DNA of 64,000 bases from G963665085 sp963665085 (GCA_963665085.2 CAXXXS010000002.1:310001-374000), one strand, 5' to 3'. Numbered from the stretch's first letter, positions 1 through 10,731 are shown. Numbers and translations: made by a program. The notes: a model not told the origin generated them from the letters alone.

Positions 1-3000
1 GCCCGAAACATCGAGTTTTAGTTTGTCGTCGTAATTTATAAGGTATTCAGTAATCTTCACTTTTCCTGTTACATCAAGAATTTCAACTTTAGAAGGATTC
101 TTAATATCTGCTAAATTTAATGTAATTTCCGATTGAGCAGGATTTGGAAATATAGACAGACTCTCTATAAGATTCTGCTGAATACCTGTTTTGATTGTTA
201 CTACTATAGTAAACGGTTGTCTCGTTTGATCCCCACTAGGATCTGTTACGCTTAAAATAACAGGGTAACTACCTTCAGTAGTAGGTGTCCCACTTATTAC
301 ACCTGCATCATTAAAAGTTAACCAATCTGGTAATTCAGAATAAGAAAATGTTAAATTATCAGCTTCATCCTCATCAATATCATCTGCTTTAAAAAGATAT
401 GTATAAGGAACCCCAACATATGCAGTATCAACCGGCTCTGTTGTAAAATATGGTGGATCATTATCATTGCCAACAGTTATTTGGAAAATTTGTTTAACTT
501 CTGTAATTCCATCCGTTGCTGTTAATGTAACATCAAAAGTTTGATTTGCATCCTCCCAGTCTGGAGTACCAGATAATACATTATCTGTAAATGTTAACCA
601 ATCTGGTTTTGTGGTAGCTGTAACAGTAACGTCATCTCCATCCTTATCAGAAACAACAACCGTGTATTCATATTCCTCATAATCATCAGCAACTTCTACA
701 GGTGTACTCTCAAATACGGGAGCATCGTTAGTGTTAATTACTGTTAATGTAAAAGAAATATATGTTATTCCTTGTTCATTACCATCGTCTAACCTAATTG
801 CAATTGCGTGTTCTCCAATATTTTCACTTGTAGGTGTACATGAAAGTGTATTACTTTCAAATGTTATCCAATCTGGTTTTGTAACTACTTCAACAGTAAT
901 TTCATCATCATCTGCATCAAAGAATTCAAATACATTTTCATATGGAACATTCTCCATAGCAACAGTATCTATTTCAGAAACTAACTCTGGTGCATCATTT
1001 ACAGGTGTTACCGTGATAGTAAATACATACTCATCAGAAGTACTGTCGTTATCCATAACAACAAGATTTACTAATAGTGCCCCATTATAATCTTCTGCCG
1101 GGGTTATAACTGTATTTTCAAATGTATAATTAGTTCCCTCTAAAATTTCGATAGATAAATCTTCCGGAACATTATTATCAACATCTGAGACTGTAAGATC
1201 GTCGAAAGTAATTGTATACGAATTATCTTCAGCTATTGAAACGGCTTTCTGAGCAGAAATTTCTGGTTTATCATTAACCGCTACAACTGTCAAAATAAAC
1301 TCTTGTTCTACATCAACAGTTCCATCATTAACATTTAGAATAATTGTATCATTCACTCCTGAATCATCGTTAAGAGGAGTACCTGTTAATGTAGCTGTTG
1401 TATCTGTCCCCTGAGTAAATGTTAACCAATCTGGTTTTTTTAATGCAGTTAACGTTAATATATCATCTATATCAACATCCTCCACTTCAAACACATATTC
1501 ATAGAGTTCATCCTCATTAACTGTTAAGGTTGGTGTACTGGTTATTACAGGATCGTCATTAACATTTACAGCATAAAATGTAATAACTTGTGTAGAAGTT
1601 AAACTACCATCAGTTAATGTAAATGTTATTTCATATTTACCAACCTGTTCGTTTGTAGGAGTTCCTGTTAAAGTAAAATAGTCATTTCCTGTTGTAAAAT
1701 TAAACACTAGCCATTCCGGATTACCAGATATAGCAGGGGTAACATCATCTCCATCAATATCTTCAAAATAAATCGTCTTGCTATATAAAATTTCTTCTGT
1801 TGCAACAGTATCTATTGTAGAAGAAAAATTAGGGTAATGATTCTCTTGAACAAGACTATTACCAGCAATCCCTTCATCGTACATAGCTTCAATAGTTGCT
1901 TGCGATAATGCAGTTGAAAAAAAACTCAGTTCGTCCAAAGCCCCTTCAAAATAATAGTACGGACTAACATCATACCACCCAACAGTAAGAGGACTATTAC
2001 CACCAAAACCAACATGGTTAGAAGAAGCTTGACCTACTTCAACACCATCAACATAAAGATAGTCTTTATCTGCATCCTCATCCCTCACTGCAGTAATTAA
2101 ATGCCAATCTCCATCATTTACAAGTCCACCTGATATATATACCGTATCATTATTAGTAGCTAAATAATCTCTTGCATACCATACTGCCTGTCCATTATTT
2201 GAATTAAAACCAATCCACCAGTTTGTGCTATTTGCAGGAACGTCACGACCAACTGCAACTTTAGCATCTTCTCCAGAAACGGAGGAACTCATCCAAAAGG
2301 AGACTGAATAGTTATATGATGGGAAATCAAAAAAGATAGACGAAGGTTCATAAGAATCTTCCAGTTCAAACATACTGCTGGATGTACCACTAAAGTAAGC
2401 TGCACCATCAATCAAACCATTTGTCTGAGATGCAGAACCTACAAGTTGATGCTGATTAATATATTCGTATTCAAAAGAACTTTCATCAAATTTCCAAATA
2501 GCTTCCAACCCTGTTGGATAATCAGGTTCTGCTGCAAGATAAATAGAAAATGTTTGTGTAACAGTATCCACTGAATTTGATGCTTCTACCACAACAGTCG
2601 TACTTCCTGAAGACTCTGTTGGAGTCCATGAGATAACACCAGTCTCATCATCAATTCCCATTCCTGAAGGAAATGTTAAAAGACTGTAACTTGGCGTCGG
2701 TTTTCCTGATGCATTAACATCATAAGTATATTGTTTTCCAATTGTAGCCGATTCACTAGGTGTTGTAAGTATTGTAGGACCTTCATCATCGCAATATCCA
2801 ATACCATAACTACCGTTATTAAGTAAATGTTCAGCAATAGAAGAATTAGATAATGCATCACTGTAAAGGGCTACTTCATCAATAGCTCCATTGTAATGAT
2901 ACTCTGATGAACTATTAACTGAAAGATAACCTACTGTAACACTATTACCTGAAGCACTAAAATTGCCTGTAAACGTCTTAGTTCCTGAAGCAGCAACTCC

Positions 3001-3549
3001 GTCTACATAGAGATTAAGGCTTGAACCTTCTTTTACCGCAACAATATGATGCCATACTCCATCATTAATTGCACTGGCGCTTGTAAGTTGTGCATTGTTA
3101 TTATTGGAGTCGGTGATATACCAGGTAACCTTTCCAGCTGATGTAGCTCCAATCCACCATTGCATGTAACCAGAACTTGCATCACGGCCAATAAAAACTT
3201 GTGTTCCGTTTAGCTCTGTAAACTTCACCCAAAGTTCGATTGAAAAATTACTTGAACTAGTCCAAGTATCAAAATCCGATGAATTGATTATGTTTAATTC
3301 ATCTGAACTTCCATTAAAGCTTACTGCTTTTCCAACAGAGGCCAGGCCAACAACACTTGTCAGACTTCCATTTGCTACTACTCCTGTGTGATTAGAAACC
3401 TCATCAGGATAACTGCCATCTTCTGTTGTTTCAAAACGAAGGTAAGCATCTAAACCTGACGGACATTGGGAGAAAGCCCCTGTCGTCAGAAATAACGTTA
3501 GCAATAACGATATCAAGAAATTCTTAGAAGTAAAAATTTTTGATTTCAT
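1..3549 (-). CDS. Large LamG/Ig-like T9SS-sorted surface protein (C-terminus cut by window edge)
   Basis: The minus-strand frame is open from an ATG at 3549 to base 1, giving 1183 codons with no stop, so the gene runs off the left edge. It opens with a signal peptide (MKSKIFTSKNFLISLLL..., ending GAFSQC). Two LamG/concanavalin-like domains follow at about residues 40-230 and 360-560, each with the 'DGxWHxIxAVxD...LYVDGV' pattern. Between and after them are He_PIG/cadherin-like modules that repeat 'KPDWLTF...LSGTP' at least five times. The visible end (SLSIFPNPAQSEITLNL...) is the start of a type A T9SS sorting domain, so the protein should be exported by T9SS and attached to the cell surface. 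It lies 106 bp downstream of the Wzc-like kinase on the same strand and may belong to the polysaccharide locus or simply follow it. Adhesin or glycan binding is inferred from the LamG domains; the ligand is unknown. Confidence 0.88.
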   Translation of the reverse strand, partial: MKSKIFTSKNFLISLLLTLFLTTGAFSQCPSGLDAYLRFETTEDGSYPDEVSNHTGVVANGSLTSVVGLASVGKAVSFNGSSDELNIINSSDFDTWTSSSNFSIELWVKFTELNGTQVFIGRDASSGYMQWWIGATSAGKVTWYITDSNNNNAQLTSASAINDGVWHHIVAVKEGSSLNLYVDGVAASGTKTFTGNFSASGNSVTVGYLSVNSSSEYHYNGAIDEVALYSDALSNSSIAEHLLNNGSYGIGYCDDEGPTILTTPSESATIGKQYTYDVNASGKPTPSYSLLTFPSGMGIDDETGVISWTPTESSGSTTVVVEASNSVDTVTQTFSIYLAAEPDYPTGLEAIWKFDESSFEYEYINQHQLVGSASQTNGLIDGAAYFSGTSSSMFELEDSYEPSSIFFDFPSYNYSVSFWMSSSVSGEDAKVAVGRDVPANSTNWWIGFNSNNGQAVWYARDYLATNNDTVYISGGLVNDGDWHLITAVRDEDADKDYLYVDGVEVGQASSNHVGFGGNSPLTVGWYDVSPYYYFEGALDELSFFSTALSQATIEAMYDEGIAGNSLVQENHYPNFSSTIDTVATEEILYSKTIYFEDIDGDDVTPAISGNPEWLVFNFTTGNDYFTLTGTPTNEQVGKYEITFTLTDGSLTSTQVITFYAVNVNDDPVITSTPTLTVNEDELYEYVFEVEDVDIDDILTLTALKKPDWLTFTQGTDTTATLTGTPLNDDSGVNDTIILNVNDGTVDVEQEFILTVVAVNDKPEISAQKAVSIAEDNSYTITFDDLTVSDVDNNVPEDLSIEILEGTNYTFENTVITPAEDYNGALLVNLVVMDNDSTSDEYVFTITVTPVNDAPELVSEIDTVAMENVPYENVFEFFDADDDEITVEVVTKPDWITFESNTLSCTPTSENIGEHAIAIRLDDGNEQGITYISFTLTVINTNDAPVFESTPVEVADDYEEYEYTVVVSDKDGDDVTVTATTKPDWLTFTDNVLSGTPDWEDANQTFDVTLTATDGITEVKQIFQITVGNDNDPPYFTTEPVDTAYVGVPYTYLFKADDIDEDEADNLTFSYSELPDWLTFNDAGVISGTPTTEGSYPVILSVTDPSGDQTRQPFTIVVTIKTGIQQNLIESLSIFPNPAQSEITLNLADIKNPSKVEILDVTGKVKITEYLINYDDKLKLDVSG

Positions 3550-3655
3550 GATTTAATGATTTAAAATGATTTGAAAATTATATTAAAATATCCGAGTGTT
3601 AAAATATATTTTATGAATGCTACCCATTCATCAACTAAGTTAAGAAATGGTTACA

Positions 3656-6109
3656 TCAGCTTTTTTTTATTTTTTTAATTATTTTATCTACAAATGTTTT
3701 CTCTTCAGTTTTTGTATAATATTTTGCATCATAACCATATTTAGATGATTGTTTTTGTGCATCAACATCATTAACCAAAATAGCAAGATTATCAATATTA
3801 TTATTTCTTATTTTATTTAATGTATTGAACATCGCATCTTTATCTGTCTTATTTTGACGCACAATAAATATATTGATATCAGACATCTCCATTAATAAAA
3901 AAGTATCTGAAATAACCCCAACCGGAGCAGAATCGATAATAATATAATCATACATTTCCTGTAATGAATAAAACATCTCTTTTGTCTGTTTTGATGCTAT
4001 TAGTTCTGCTGGATTTGGTGGTAGTGGACCTGAAGTAATAATATCAAGATTTGGAGTTAAGGATTGTTTAACAATATCATTAAGCAGCACATCTCCAACT
4101 AAAAAAGAAGTAATTCCCAGTTCATTTTTCAAACCAAACTCCTGGTGTATTTTAGGTCTACGAAGATCAAATTCAAGAAGTACCGTTTTATCCCCGTTGA
4201 GGGCAAAACTTAATGCTGTATTTATTGCATTAAAAGTTTTTCCTTCTCCGCTAAATGAAGATGTAAACGAAATAACTTGTTTTCTGTTATCCTTCTTAAA
4301 AAAGTTAAAACTCGTTCTAATTGCTCTAAAAGACTCAGCAACCGGAGATTGCGGCGCTTCAATCATAACTTTACTAGCACCGGTTCTGTTATGATATGTA
4401 TTTCCGAGAATTGGAACATCTACTAATGAACTAATAGTATCACGTTCAGACAGTTTATTGTCAAAGAAATCATACCCTAATATTGATACTGTAGGTAGCA
4501 CTAATGTTAATAGTAATGCAATAATATAATTAAGTTTTTTATTAGGTGCTACCTGATGTGCTAATGCATACTGGGCAGATTCAATAATTTCATAATCCGG
4601 TGTATTTGATGCTCTTGCTATTTGTGCCTCGGAACGCTTTTGCAATAGGAAAGTATAAATTGCATCATTCAATTTAAATTTTCTTTCAATGCCTAGTAGT
4701 TGTAATTCCGTTTTTGGCATATCGGAAATTTGATTATCCAGTTTTGTTATTCTGTAATCTATTTCGTTTAAAGAGATATCAACATTGTTAAGATTATTTT
4801 TAACATTCTCAACAATTGTATTCTTTAAATTTTCAATTTGTGGTTGTATATCATTAAGATATAAATTATTTGATGCTGCTTTCCCTGATAATAATGCACT
4901 TCTCTGAGCGTCTAAATCTAATAATTTTGTAATTAGTCCTGTTAATATTGGATCTACAACATTCATTGAAGAGGGAGCCGTTAAATCACCGACATCAGAA
5001 TTTTTATTGAAATAATCCAACAAGTAGTTATAATATCTCTTTTGGGCTGTAAAAGCAGCTTTTTCTTTTTCTAATTCATCCAGTTTTTCAAAAATCTGTT
5101 GTCCCTGAAAACTTAAATCTAACACATTATTAGACGTTCTAAACTGTTTTAAATTTGCTTCTGCATAACTTAGTGAATCTGAAATATCTGCAATTTGAGT
5201 ATCTATAAAGTTAATAGTACTTAAAGCCTCTTTACCTTTTTTATCGATATCATCACTAAGATAACTTAATGCTAGTTCGTTAAGAAAATCTGTTACTTTA
5301 CTACTATTATCCGCTTTAAAAGTTACATTTAACAAAGTAGATGTAGGAGAAGTGGTTTCAACACTAAGATTTGCCTGACAAATAAGAGCTAAATAATTTG
5401 GATTATTTTGTCTGAAAAATAATTTTTGTCCTTTTGTGAAATCAGGTGTAAAATTTGCATTCTTAACAATTGTAAAAGCAAACCAATCTGTTATTACTTC
5501 TTCCCCAAAAACATGAACTTCATTGTAAGAAATTTCACCCGGAGAATGAGTATACCTTTCCTCTAAATAATTAAATAAGGCTCCATCTTCTTTATTATTT
5601 ACTTTTAATCTATATGTGTTTTCATCAACAATTTCAACAAAATAATCAACATGTAATAATTGATCATGAGATGTATTAACGTTTATGTTTAATGGTGTAT
5701 AATTATACAAACTATTTGGGACTTCAAAACCAATCTTGTATAAGAAGTTCTTCACCATTTTATCCTCAAAGGAATAGAAAGATGTTTTAAGATTTAATCT
5801 TTCTACCGTTTTCTTTATTAAAGAAAATGAACGTAATAATTCTAATTCATTTTCAATATTTGACTCCGAATCAAACAACCCACTGCTTAGATTAAAAGTA
5901 GCTGAATTTAAAAATGAAGACTGTTCATCTTCTTTAATTAAAATTGTTGTGGAATTTTCAAACTGAGGTGCTTTGTATTTATTAATTATTGTTGCGATGA
6001 ACAGAAAAATAAATCCAATAGATATATACCAAAATTTAAACTCCCATAATCTTTTAATAAAAACTTTATAATCAACTGTCTTCATTGTTTCGCTTTTGTT
6101 TTTTTCCAT
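3656..6109 (-). CDS. Wzc-like polysaccharide co-polymerase / tyrosine autokinase
   Basis: An 817-residue inner-membrane protein of the Wzc/BY-kinase type, which controls length and export of capsular or exopolysaccharide. A cytoplasmic N-terminus leads to TM1 (about residues 28-45), then a periplasmic Wzz-like region with a long coiled coil (about 290-480) and TM2 near 525-545. The cytoplasmic kinase domain has Walker A SGEGKT near 617, Walker A' LLEFDLRRPK, and Walker B YDYIIIDSAP near 725. The C-terminal tail carries a tyrosine cluster (KYGYDAKYYTKTEE), the usual autophosphorylation site. The start overlaps the stop of the upstream Wza-like gene as TAATG, which implies translational coupling. 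Full length for the family. Confidence 0.93.
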   Translation of the reverse strand: MEKNKSETMKTVDYKVFIKRLWEFKFWYISIGFIFLFIATIINKYKAPQFENSTTILIKEDEQSSFLNSATFNLSSGLFDSESNIENELELLRSFSLIKKTVERLNLKTSFYSFEDKMVKNFLYKIGFEVPNSLYNYTPLNINVNTSHDQLLHVDYFVEIVDENTYRLKVNNKEDGALFNYLEERYTHSPGEISYNEVHVFGEEVITDWFAFTIVKNANFTPDFTKGQKLFFRQNNPNYLALICQANLSVETTSPTSTLLNVTFKADNSSKVTDFLNELALSYLSDDIDKKGKEALSTINFIDTQIADISDSLSYAEANLKQFRTSNNVLDLSFQGQQIFEKLDELEKEKAAFTAQKRYYNYLLDYFNKNSDVGDLTAPSSMNVVDPILTGLITKLLDLDAQRSALLSGKAASNNLYLNDIQPQIENLKNTIVENVKNNLNNVDISLNEIDYRITKLDNQISDMPKTELQLLGIERKFKLNDAIYTFLLQKRSEAQIARASNTPDYEIIESAQYALAHQVAPNKKLNYIIALLLTLVLPTVSILGYDFFDNKLSERDTISSLVDVPILGNTYHNRTGASKVMIEAPQSPVAESFRAIRTSFNFFKKDNRKQVISFTSSFSGEGKTFNAINTALSFALNGDKTVLLEFDLRRPKIHQEFGLKNELGITSFLVGDVLLNDIVKQSLTPNLDIITSGPLPPNPAELIASKQTKEMFYSLQEMYDYIIIDSAPVGVISDTFLLMEMSDINIFIVRQNKTDKDAMFNTLNKIRNNNIDNLAILVNDVDAQKQSSKYGYDAKYYTKTEEKTFVDKIIKKIKKS

Positions 6110-6861
6110 TATTTAGTTATAAAATATAAGACTGTAATAAAAGTTGAAACAGTAGATAATAAAGTTGAATATAATGATAAGTCTCTGTAAGTACGGTATT
6201 TTGCATGTATAGGTGTAACAAAAACTATATCATTAGGAAGCAGATAATAATATTCTGAGATTGCAACTTTTCTTGAAGTTAAATCAATCTCATGATATTT
6301 GATCTGATTTTTGAATTCCCTAACAACTATAACTTTACTTTTATCTCCATAAGTTCCAATTCCGCTCGCTAATCCAATCGCCTCAAACACATTTATCTTA
6401 TCATCATAATACTGATACGAACCAGGCGAATTTACTTCTCCCAGAATTGTTAATTTATTTCCGATAAATCTTACGGTAACAGATATGTTATTCAAATATT
6501 TTGATAATTGATCCTGAATCTTAATTTGAGCCTCTTGTATTGTCAAATTATTTACATCTATATCTCCAATAAATGGAAAATTAATAACTCCTGATTCATT
6601 AACCTGATAACTTAATAACTTAGTATCACTTCCCATATTTGAGTTTCTACTCTGAAAAATTTCACTTACTGATGGTTCCAAACTAAAAACTTTTATATAC
6701 AAATAATCCTGAGGTTGTATAGTTTTTGGTTTCCGAACATTCTCATATAAATTAAGACCACTTTCATCTTCTTGAATATAGGTTAGTTTCTTTTTGGGAT
6801 AACATGATGTAAAAAGAATTGCTATAGACAATAAAAAAACATAAAATACTTGCTTCATCAT
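6109..6861 (-). CDS. Wza-like polysaccharide export lipoprotein
   Basis: A 250-residue outer-membrane export protein of the polysaccharide export (Wza/BexD/KpsD) family. A lipoprotein signal ends in FTSC with the lipidated cysteine at residue 20. A Poly_export domain (about 45-130, including PQDYLYIKVFSLEP) is followed by an SLBB-type beta-grasp region starting near residue 135 (KLTILGEVNSPGSYQY). The last 25 residues are hydrophobic (LSLYSTLLSTVSTFITVLYFITK), which fits the outer-membrane-spanning helix of short Bacteroidota Wza homologues. It is cotranscribed and translationally coupled with the downstream Wzc-like kinase, its usual partner. Confidence 0.92.
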   Translation of the reverse strand: MMKQVFYVFLLSIAILFTSCYPKKKLTYIQEDESGLNLYENVRKPKTIQPQDYLYIKVFSLEPSVSEIFQSRNSNMGSDTKLLSYQVNESGVINFPFIGDIDVNNLTIQEAQIKIQDQLSKYLNNISVTVRFIGNKLTILGEVNSPGSYQYYDDKINVFEAIGLASGIGTYGDKSKVIVVREFKNQIKYHEIDLTSRKVAISEYYYLLPNDIVFVTPIHAKYRTYRDLSLYSTLLSTVSTFITVLYFITK

Positions 6862-6998
6862 AAGATTCTTTCTGAATAAAGTTTTTTTAATAAATTACTT
6901 ATCATTTTCAAAAGAAAATGCTTAACAAATATAATTCTTGTACGCTTTAATAAGGTTGATATTGACACAAAATATGATTAATATAATAAATAAATTGA

Positions 6999-8549
6999 TT
7001 AACTACCAATAATAAAATCTTTTTCATCCTTCTTATTTATATATGATGTAATTAATAAGTACAAAATAAAAGCCTGAAATACCATAAGCGGTTTTTGATA
7101 TCTCAACTGGTTAGAAATTAAAATGTAAGGCACAGTATAAGATACATAGATTATTAAAAAGTATAGTTTAATTCTTTTATTTGGATCCTTTAATAATATT
7201 AAAAGAAGCAAACTAAAAAACGGCAGACCTGATAATGCCAATCCTTTTATTATACCGGAATCCTGATGAAAATCTTTAACCGGCAAATACCTAAACCTCT
7301 TAACAGCTTTTTTCCAGTCAGTCATTAATTCCTCATTATATACTCCCAGCTGTTTTAGTGAATCTGTCATAACATTCTCATCAAGTTCCAAACAAAACCA
7401 CCAATAATAATTTCCTTTCATCTCCCTTATTAGATCTGCATCTATTAACTTTTTTCTTTCGTTTTCAGAGAGACTATTACAATATTCAGATTCGTAAAAA
7501 TCATGTTCATTTACTGAAAATAAAAATGCATTCCTTGTCCTATTAATTATTTTCTTTCTATACTCTTCTTTGTGATTCTCTTTATAAGACTTTTCCATTT
7601 CCTTATATGGTTCAAGCCATTCTTGTTCTCCTAATTCTCCCATGCGGGCACATGCTACTTCATCAGAATAAGGATGAGCTTTTAACCAGGTTGAATAAGA
7701 ATGAATACCATCTTTATCTACAATATTTGACAAATAAAACTCAAATGCAGCGTTTGATTTCAAAGGAATAAACTTATCAAATACAACATAATTTCTAACA
7801 GTCCATATCGAAGTTGAAAGTAAACAACTAGCCCCTAGAATAAAATAATGAATAAATTTAATATTTCTGGATTGTCGCATTATTAATTTCTTCTCACTTT
7901 TTAATTGTATTAAATACACAACAAAAGAAATTACTATTGCAGCGACAAAGGGCACAGCCATTCCTGGTATTGTTATCGGGAGTAAAAATGAAATTATAGC
8001 AAGGGGAATTATCTTTTTAGCATTATCAAGAAATTCACCAAAGTAGTATATGAATAAAAATGAAAAAACGAGATTTAGCCACAAATCATCAATTATCTCA
8101 AAAAACTCCTTAGGAGACAGATAGATATAAAATAAAAAGAGTATTAAAAATATAAGATTATTATACCATTTTTTACCAAACCATTTACTTTTTAAAACCA
8201 AATTAAAACTTAGTACAATACAAATTATCCGAAACAAAGTAAGAACCAGGAAAGATATTTTAGAAACACCAAAAATTGCAAAAACTAAAAGAGGTGGCAA
8301 AAAAGAACCTGGAACCATCCATGCAGTTATTCCTGAATGACATCCAAAAGGATCTGCATATCCATTTCCTGTTAAAATAGAGTTCGCAATATTTCTCCAT
8401 TCAGGACCAAATACGTGCATTACACTAATCCCATTTCTAAGATAATAAGCTTGTAAAAGAAGTAATACAGATAATAAAACCAAACTTGTAAGTTTTCTGG
8501 ATTCAAATTTTTGAAGTAAAAACATTAGCCTGGATCCTACGCTTTTCAT
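6999..8549 (-). CDS. Multi-spanning membrane protein, possible GT-C glycosyltransferase
   Basis: A 516-residue integral membrane protein with about ten hydrophobic segments: one near residues 20-40, a cluster at about 75-225, another near 245-265, and a last group at about 440-505. A soluble, charged loop lies at about 285-430. An N-terminal outside loop with 'GPEWRNIANSILTGNGYADPF' character and the overall layout resemble GT-C-fold glycosyltransferases (GT39/GT83-like, lipid-linked donor). I see no diagnostic catalytic signature that settles this. Its place between the deacetylase and the Wza/Wzc genes suits a role in glycan assembly. A Wzy-type polymerase is the main alternative. Confidence 0.6.
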   Translation of the reverse strand: MKSVGSRLMFLLQKFESRKLTSLVLLSVLLLLQAYYLRNGISVMHVFGPEWRNIANSILTGNGYADPFGCHSGITAWMVPGSFLPPLLVFAIFGVSKISFLVLTLFRIICIVLSFNLVLKSKWFGKKWYNNLIFLILFLFYIYLSPKEFFEIIDDLWLNLVFSFLFIYYFGEFLDNAKKIIPLAIISFLLPITIPGMAVPFVAAIVISFVVYLIQLKSEKKLIMRQSRNIKFIHYFILGASCLLSTSIWTVRNYVVFDKFIPLKSNAAFEFYLSNIVDKDGIHSYSTWLKAHPYSDEVACARMGELGEQEWLEPYKEMEKSYKENHKEEYRKKIINRTRNAFLFSVNEHDFYESEYCNSLSENERKKLIDADLIREMKGNYYWWFCLELDENVMTDSLKQLGVYNEELMTDWKKAVKRFRYLPVKDFHQDSGIIKGLALSGLPFFSLLLLILLKDPNKRIKLYFLIIYVSYTVPYILISNQLRYQKPLMVFQAFILYLLITSYINKKDEKDFIIGS

Positions 8550-8888
8550 TTGTAATTTAATTTAGAATTATTTTAAAATCTTTTGTTAAACGCTGTTTTA
8601 ACCGTTTACTCATAAAAACAAATACTTGTACATCTTATTTTGTAAATAAGAATATTACAACATACTATTTAATTTCTTTGTTATCATTCAATACTACTTA
8701 TAACTTTATAAGTTATTATTACATTTTTTATTTAATTAATTTGAACGAAAGCTAAGTTGGTTTCGTTACAATAAATATCAAACATAAATGCATCTTTTTA
8801 ATGCAAATCTTTTTAACTTAAAAAATATCAATAGAAAAAGAACGCCTTATTTTATAAATTAATCAGAATAATAGTTTATCCCTTAATT
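8550..8888. other. Intergenic region inside the polysaccharide locus, no gene seen
   Basis: These 339 bp are very AT-rich and carry no convincing reading frame. They contain a short perfect hairpin, CTTATTT/AAATAAG with a 3-nt loop at 8634-8650, and a small dyad around ACTTATA...TATAAGT. The region is long enough to hold a separate promoter for the membrane-protein/wza/wzc block, but no clear TAnnTTTG element was found. Confidence 0.5.
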
Positions 8889-9713
8889 TTAAATTGACAA
8901 ACTTTCAATAAACTCACTAAATCTAATTACATTATAATCACGCTCAATAATATTATTTAAACGCTTAAAAACTCCTTTTCTATTATAATACATAAGAGCA
9001 TTATAAAATTTACTATTATTTATTCCAGGATGCATAAACCTTTCTTGTTCTTCATCAATATCATAAGGATGAAAATATCCCACTAAAATTGAATTACTTT
9101 TTTCACTTCGCTTTATAGCATTCTTAACAGCAAACCAAGGTAACACTCTAAAATATACACCTCCGATAAAAGGAACAGTCATAATACCAAAATTCGCTAC
9201 AGATATGGGTATTTCAATAAAATTTTCCGATACTCTTTTGGGATAGATTCCAAACTCCTCCCAACCATAAAGTGGATTTTTAGCCGGTAAAACCGAACTA
9301 GAATATGTAAATCCAAGTTGTTCTAATACTGAATATGCCCAACTATTATTCTTTGTTATTGATAGAACCGGAGCTCTAAAACCTTTTATTTCATTTACCC
9401 CTGAATGATAAAGGGCTTCAAGATTCTTTTCAATATCTTCACGAAAAGTTTCAGCAGTTTGTTCATTTAGCGGTTTATGTGAATATGTGTGACAACCTAT
9501 TTCATGGCCTTCATCTGCTATTTCTTTGACTAAAGACGGATACATTTCAGCAAGGTTTCCAGTAACGAAAAATGTACATTTTGAATTGATTTTATTTAAC
9601 CAATCTAAATATTTATAAGTATTATCAGGAACTCTTTCTTTATATTTTTGTCCATCAGGTAGCCATAACCTCACATCTTCCAAATCAATACTAAATAAAA
9701 AAACCTTATCCAT
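8889..9713 (-). CDS. NodB-type polysaccharide deacetylase
   Basis: A 274-residue cytoplasmic-looking carbohydrate esterase family 4 protein. Motif 1 is SIDLED, with D10 and D13 candidate catalytic and metal ligands. Motif 2 is HTYSH, with H75 and H79 completing the Asp-His-His metal site. Motif 3 is GFRAP. The C-terminal part (PFIGGVYFRVLPW... GYFHPYDID) matches the long variant with a DUF3473-like tail often found in exopolysaccharide loci. It probably removes acetyl groups from an N-acetylated sugar or lipid-linked intermediate. There is no signal peptide. It starts 49 bp after the GT2 gene, most likely in the same operon. Confidence 0.88.
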   Translation of the reverse strand: MDKVFLFSIDLEDVRLWLPDGQKYKERVPDNTYKYLDWLNKINSKCTFFVTGNLAEMYPSLVKEIADEGHEIGCHTYSHKPLNEQTAETFREDIEKNLEALYHSGVNEIKGFRAPVLSITKNNSWAYSVLEQLGFTYSSSVLPAKNPLYGWEEFGIYPKRVSENFIEIPISVANFGIMTVPFIGGVYFRVLPWFAVKNAIKRSEKSNSILVGYFHPYDIDEEQERFMHPGINNSKFYNALMYYNRKGVFKRLNNIIERDYNVIRFSEFIESLSI

Positions 9714-9762
9714 ATTGTATATAACTTTTAAAAGGTAACCTAAAGTTTATTATTCTTTGATT

Positions 9763-10731
9763 TTAACCTAATTTATCAAATTTCTGTAAGGGTTCTGAAG
9801 GGACGTTCTGCATATCATAAGATAATCCAGACAACAATAATTGAAAACCAAGTATTAATGGTAAAGCTGATAACATAACGGTACCACTTGTTGCGTCCTG
9901 ATTTGTTTGAACTCCTTCAATCCATTTTATTAAACCAAAGATTAAACCAAAGAGGAATAATGTAGAGCCAGAAACAAGTTGAAGTGTACCGATATTAATA
10001 TCCCTCATAAAATAGAGGTAAAAAATTCTTTTAAAAAATCGTTTTAAATATTTTGCTGGAAAATCTAATAGAATTCTTCCAACCCTCAAGCTACTCTGTT
10101 CATCGGCATAAACAGCCTTCATTGGATAATCTTTAACAACTGCCTTAATTAAAGCCAAACGATAAAGCATATCACTTTCAAAAAAATAACGATTTGATAT
10201 AGCATCCAGATTTAACCTTGATATTGATGCCAGATGAATAGCTGTAAATCCATTTGTAGGATCCATTATATGCCAGTAACCATGAACAAATTTATTTATC
10301 AATGAAAGTACACTATTCCCAAACAGACGTACTTTAGGCATACCTTTTAAATCAGATACATTGTAAAAACGATTCCCTTTTACATAATCTGCTTTTCCAT
10401 CTATAATTGGCTTGATAAGAGAGTTGATTAGCTTTGGATCCATCTGTCCATCACCATCAAGCTTAACGATAATGGAACATTTATCTTCCAGGGCTTTTTT
10501 ATAACCCGTTTTTACAGCTCCTCCGACGCCTTGATTGACTTCATGAAAAATAACCTGTACCCTTTTATCTGTACAATTTTCCTGTACAAATTTTCCTGAT
10601 TCTTCCGGACATTTATCATCAATAACATAAATGAAGTCTATAAAATCTTCAACACTATCGATTACTTTTAAAATATTATTTTTTACCCGATAGCAAGGAA
10701 TTGCAACTCCAATAGTATAGTTTGACAACAT
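9763..10731 (-). CDS. GT2-family glycosyltransferase with C-terminal membrane anchor
   Basis: A 322-residue GT-A glycosyltransferase of the dolichol-phosphate-mannose-synthase/GtrB type. The N-terminal fold opens with IGVAIPCYRV. The nucleotide-binding acidic pair is at D38-D39 and the metal-binding DGD is at D92-D94 (VKLDGDGQMDP). Two C-terminal membrane helices (about 245-305) should anchor it to the inner membrane, where it would move a sugar from a nucleotide donor onto undecaprenyl phosphate or a growing lipid-linked glycan. The acceptor and sugar cannot be read from the sequence. It sits between rfbG and the deacetylase on one strand. Confidence 0.87.
   Translation of the reverse strand: MLSNYTIGVAIPCYRVKNNILKVIDSVEDFIDFIYVIDDKCPEESGKFVQENCTDKRVQVIFHEVNQGVGGAVKTGYKKALEDKCSIIVKLDGDGQMDPKLINSLIKPIIDGKADYVKGNRFYNVSDLKGMPKVRLFGNSVLSLINKFVHGYWHIMDPTNGFTAIHLASISRLNLDAISNRYFFESDMLYRLALIKAVVKDYPMKAVYADEQSSLRVGRILLDFPAKYLKRFFKRIFYLYFMRDINIGTLQLVSGSTLFLFGLIFGLIKWIEGVQTNQDATSGTVMLSALPLILGFQLLLSGLSYDMQNVPSEPLQKFDKLG

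Noticed and set aside
731..1090. Plus-strand reading frame of 119 codons
   Set aside because: It lies opposite the LamG/Ig-like surface protein, whose domains and T9SS domain are clear on the minus strand; the Ser/Thr-rich product is a shadow.
1..3549. Repeated DNA segments that could be taken for a tandem-repeat array
   Set aside because: They are diverged Ig-like protein modules within one coding frame, not a CRISPR or DNA repeat element.
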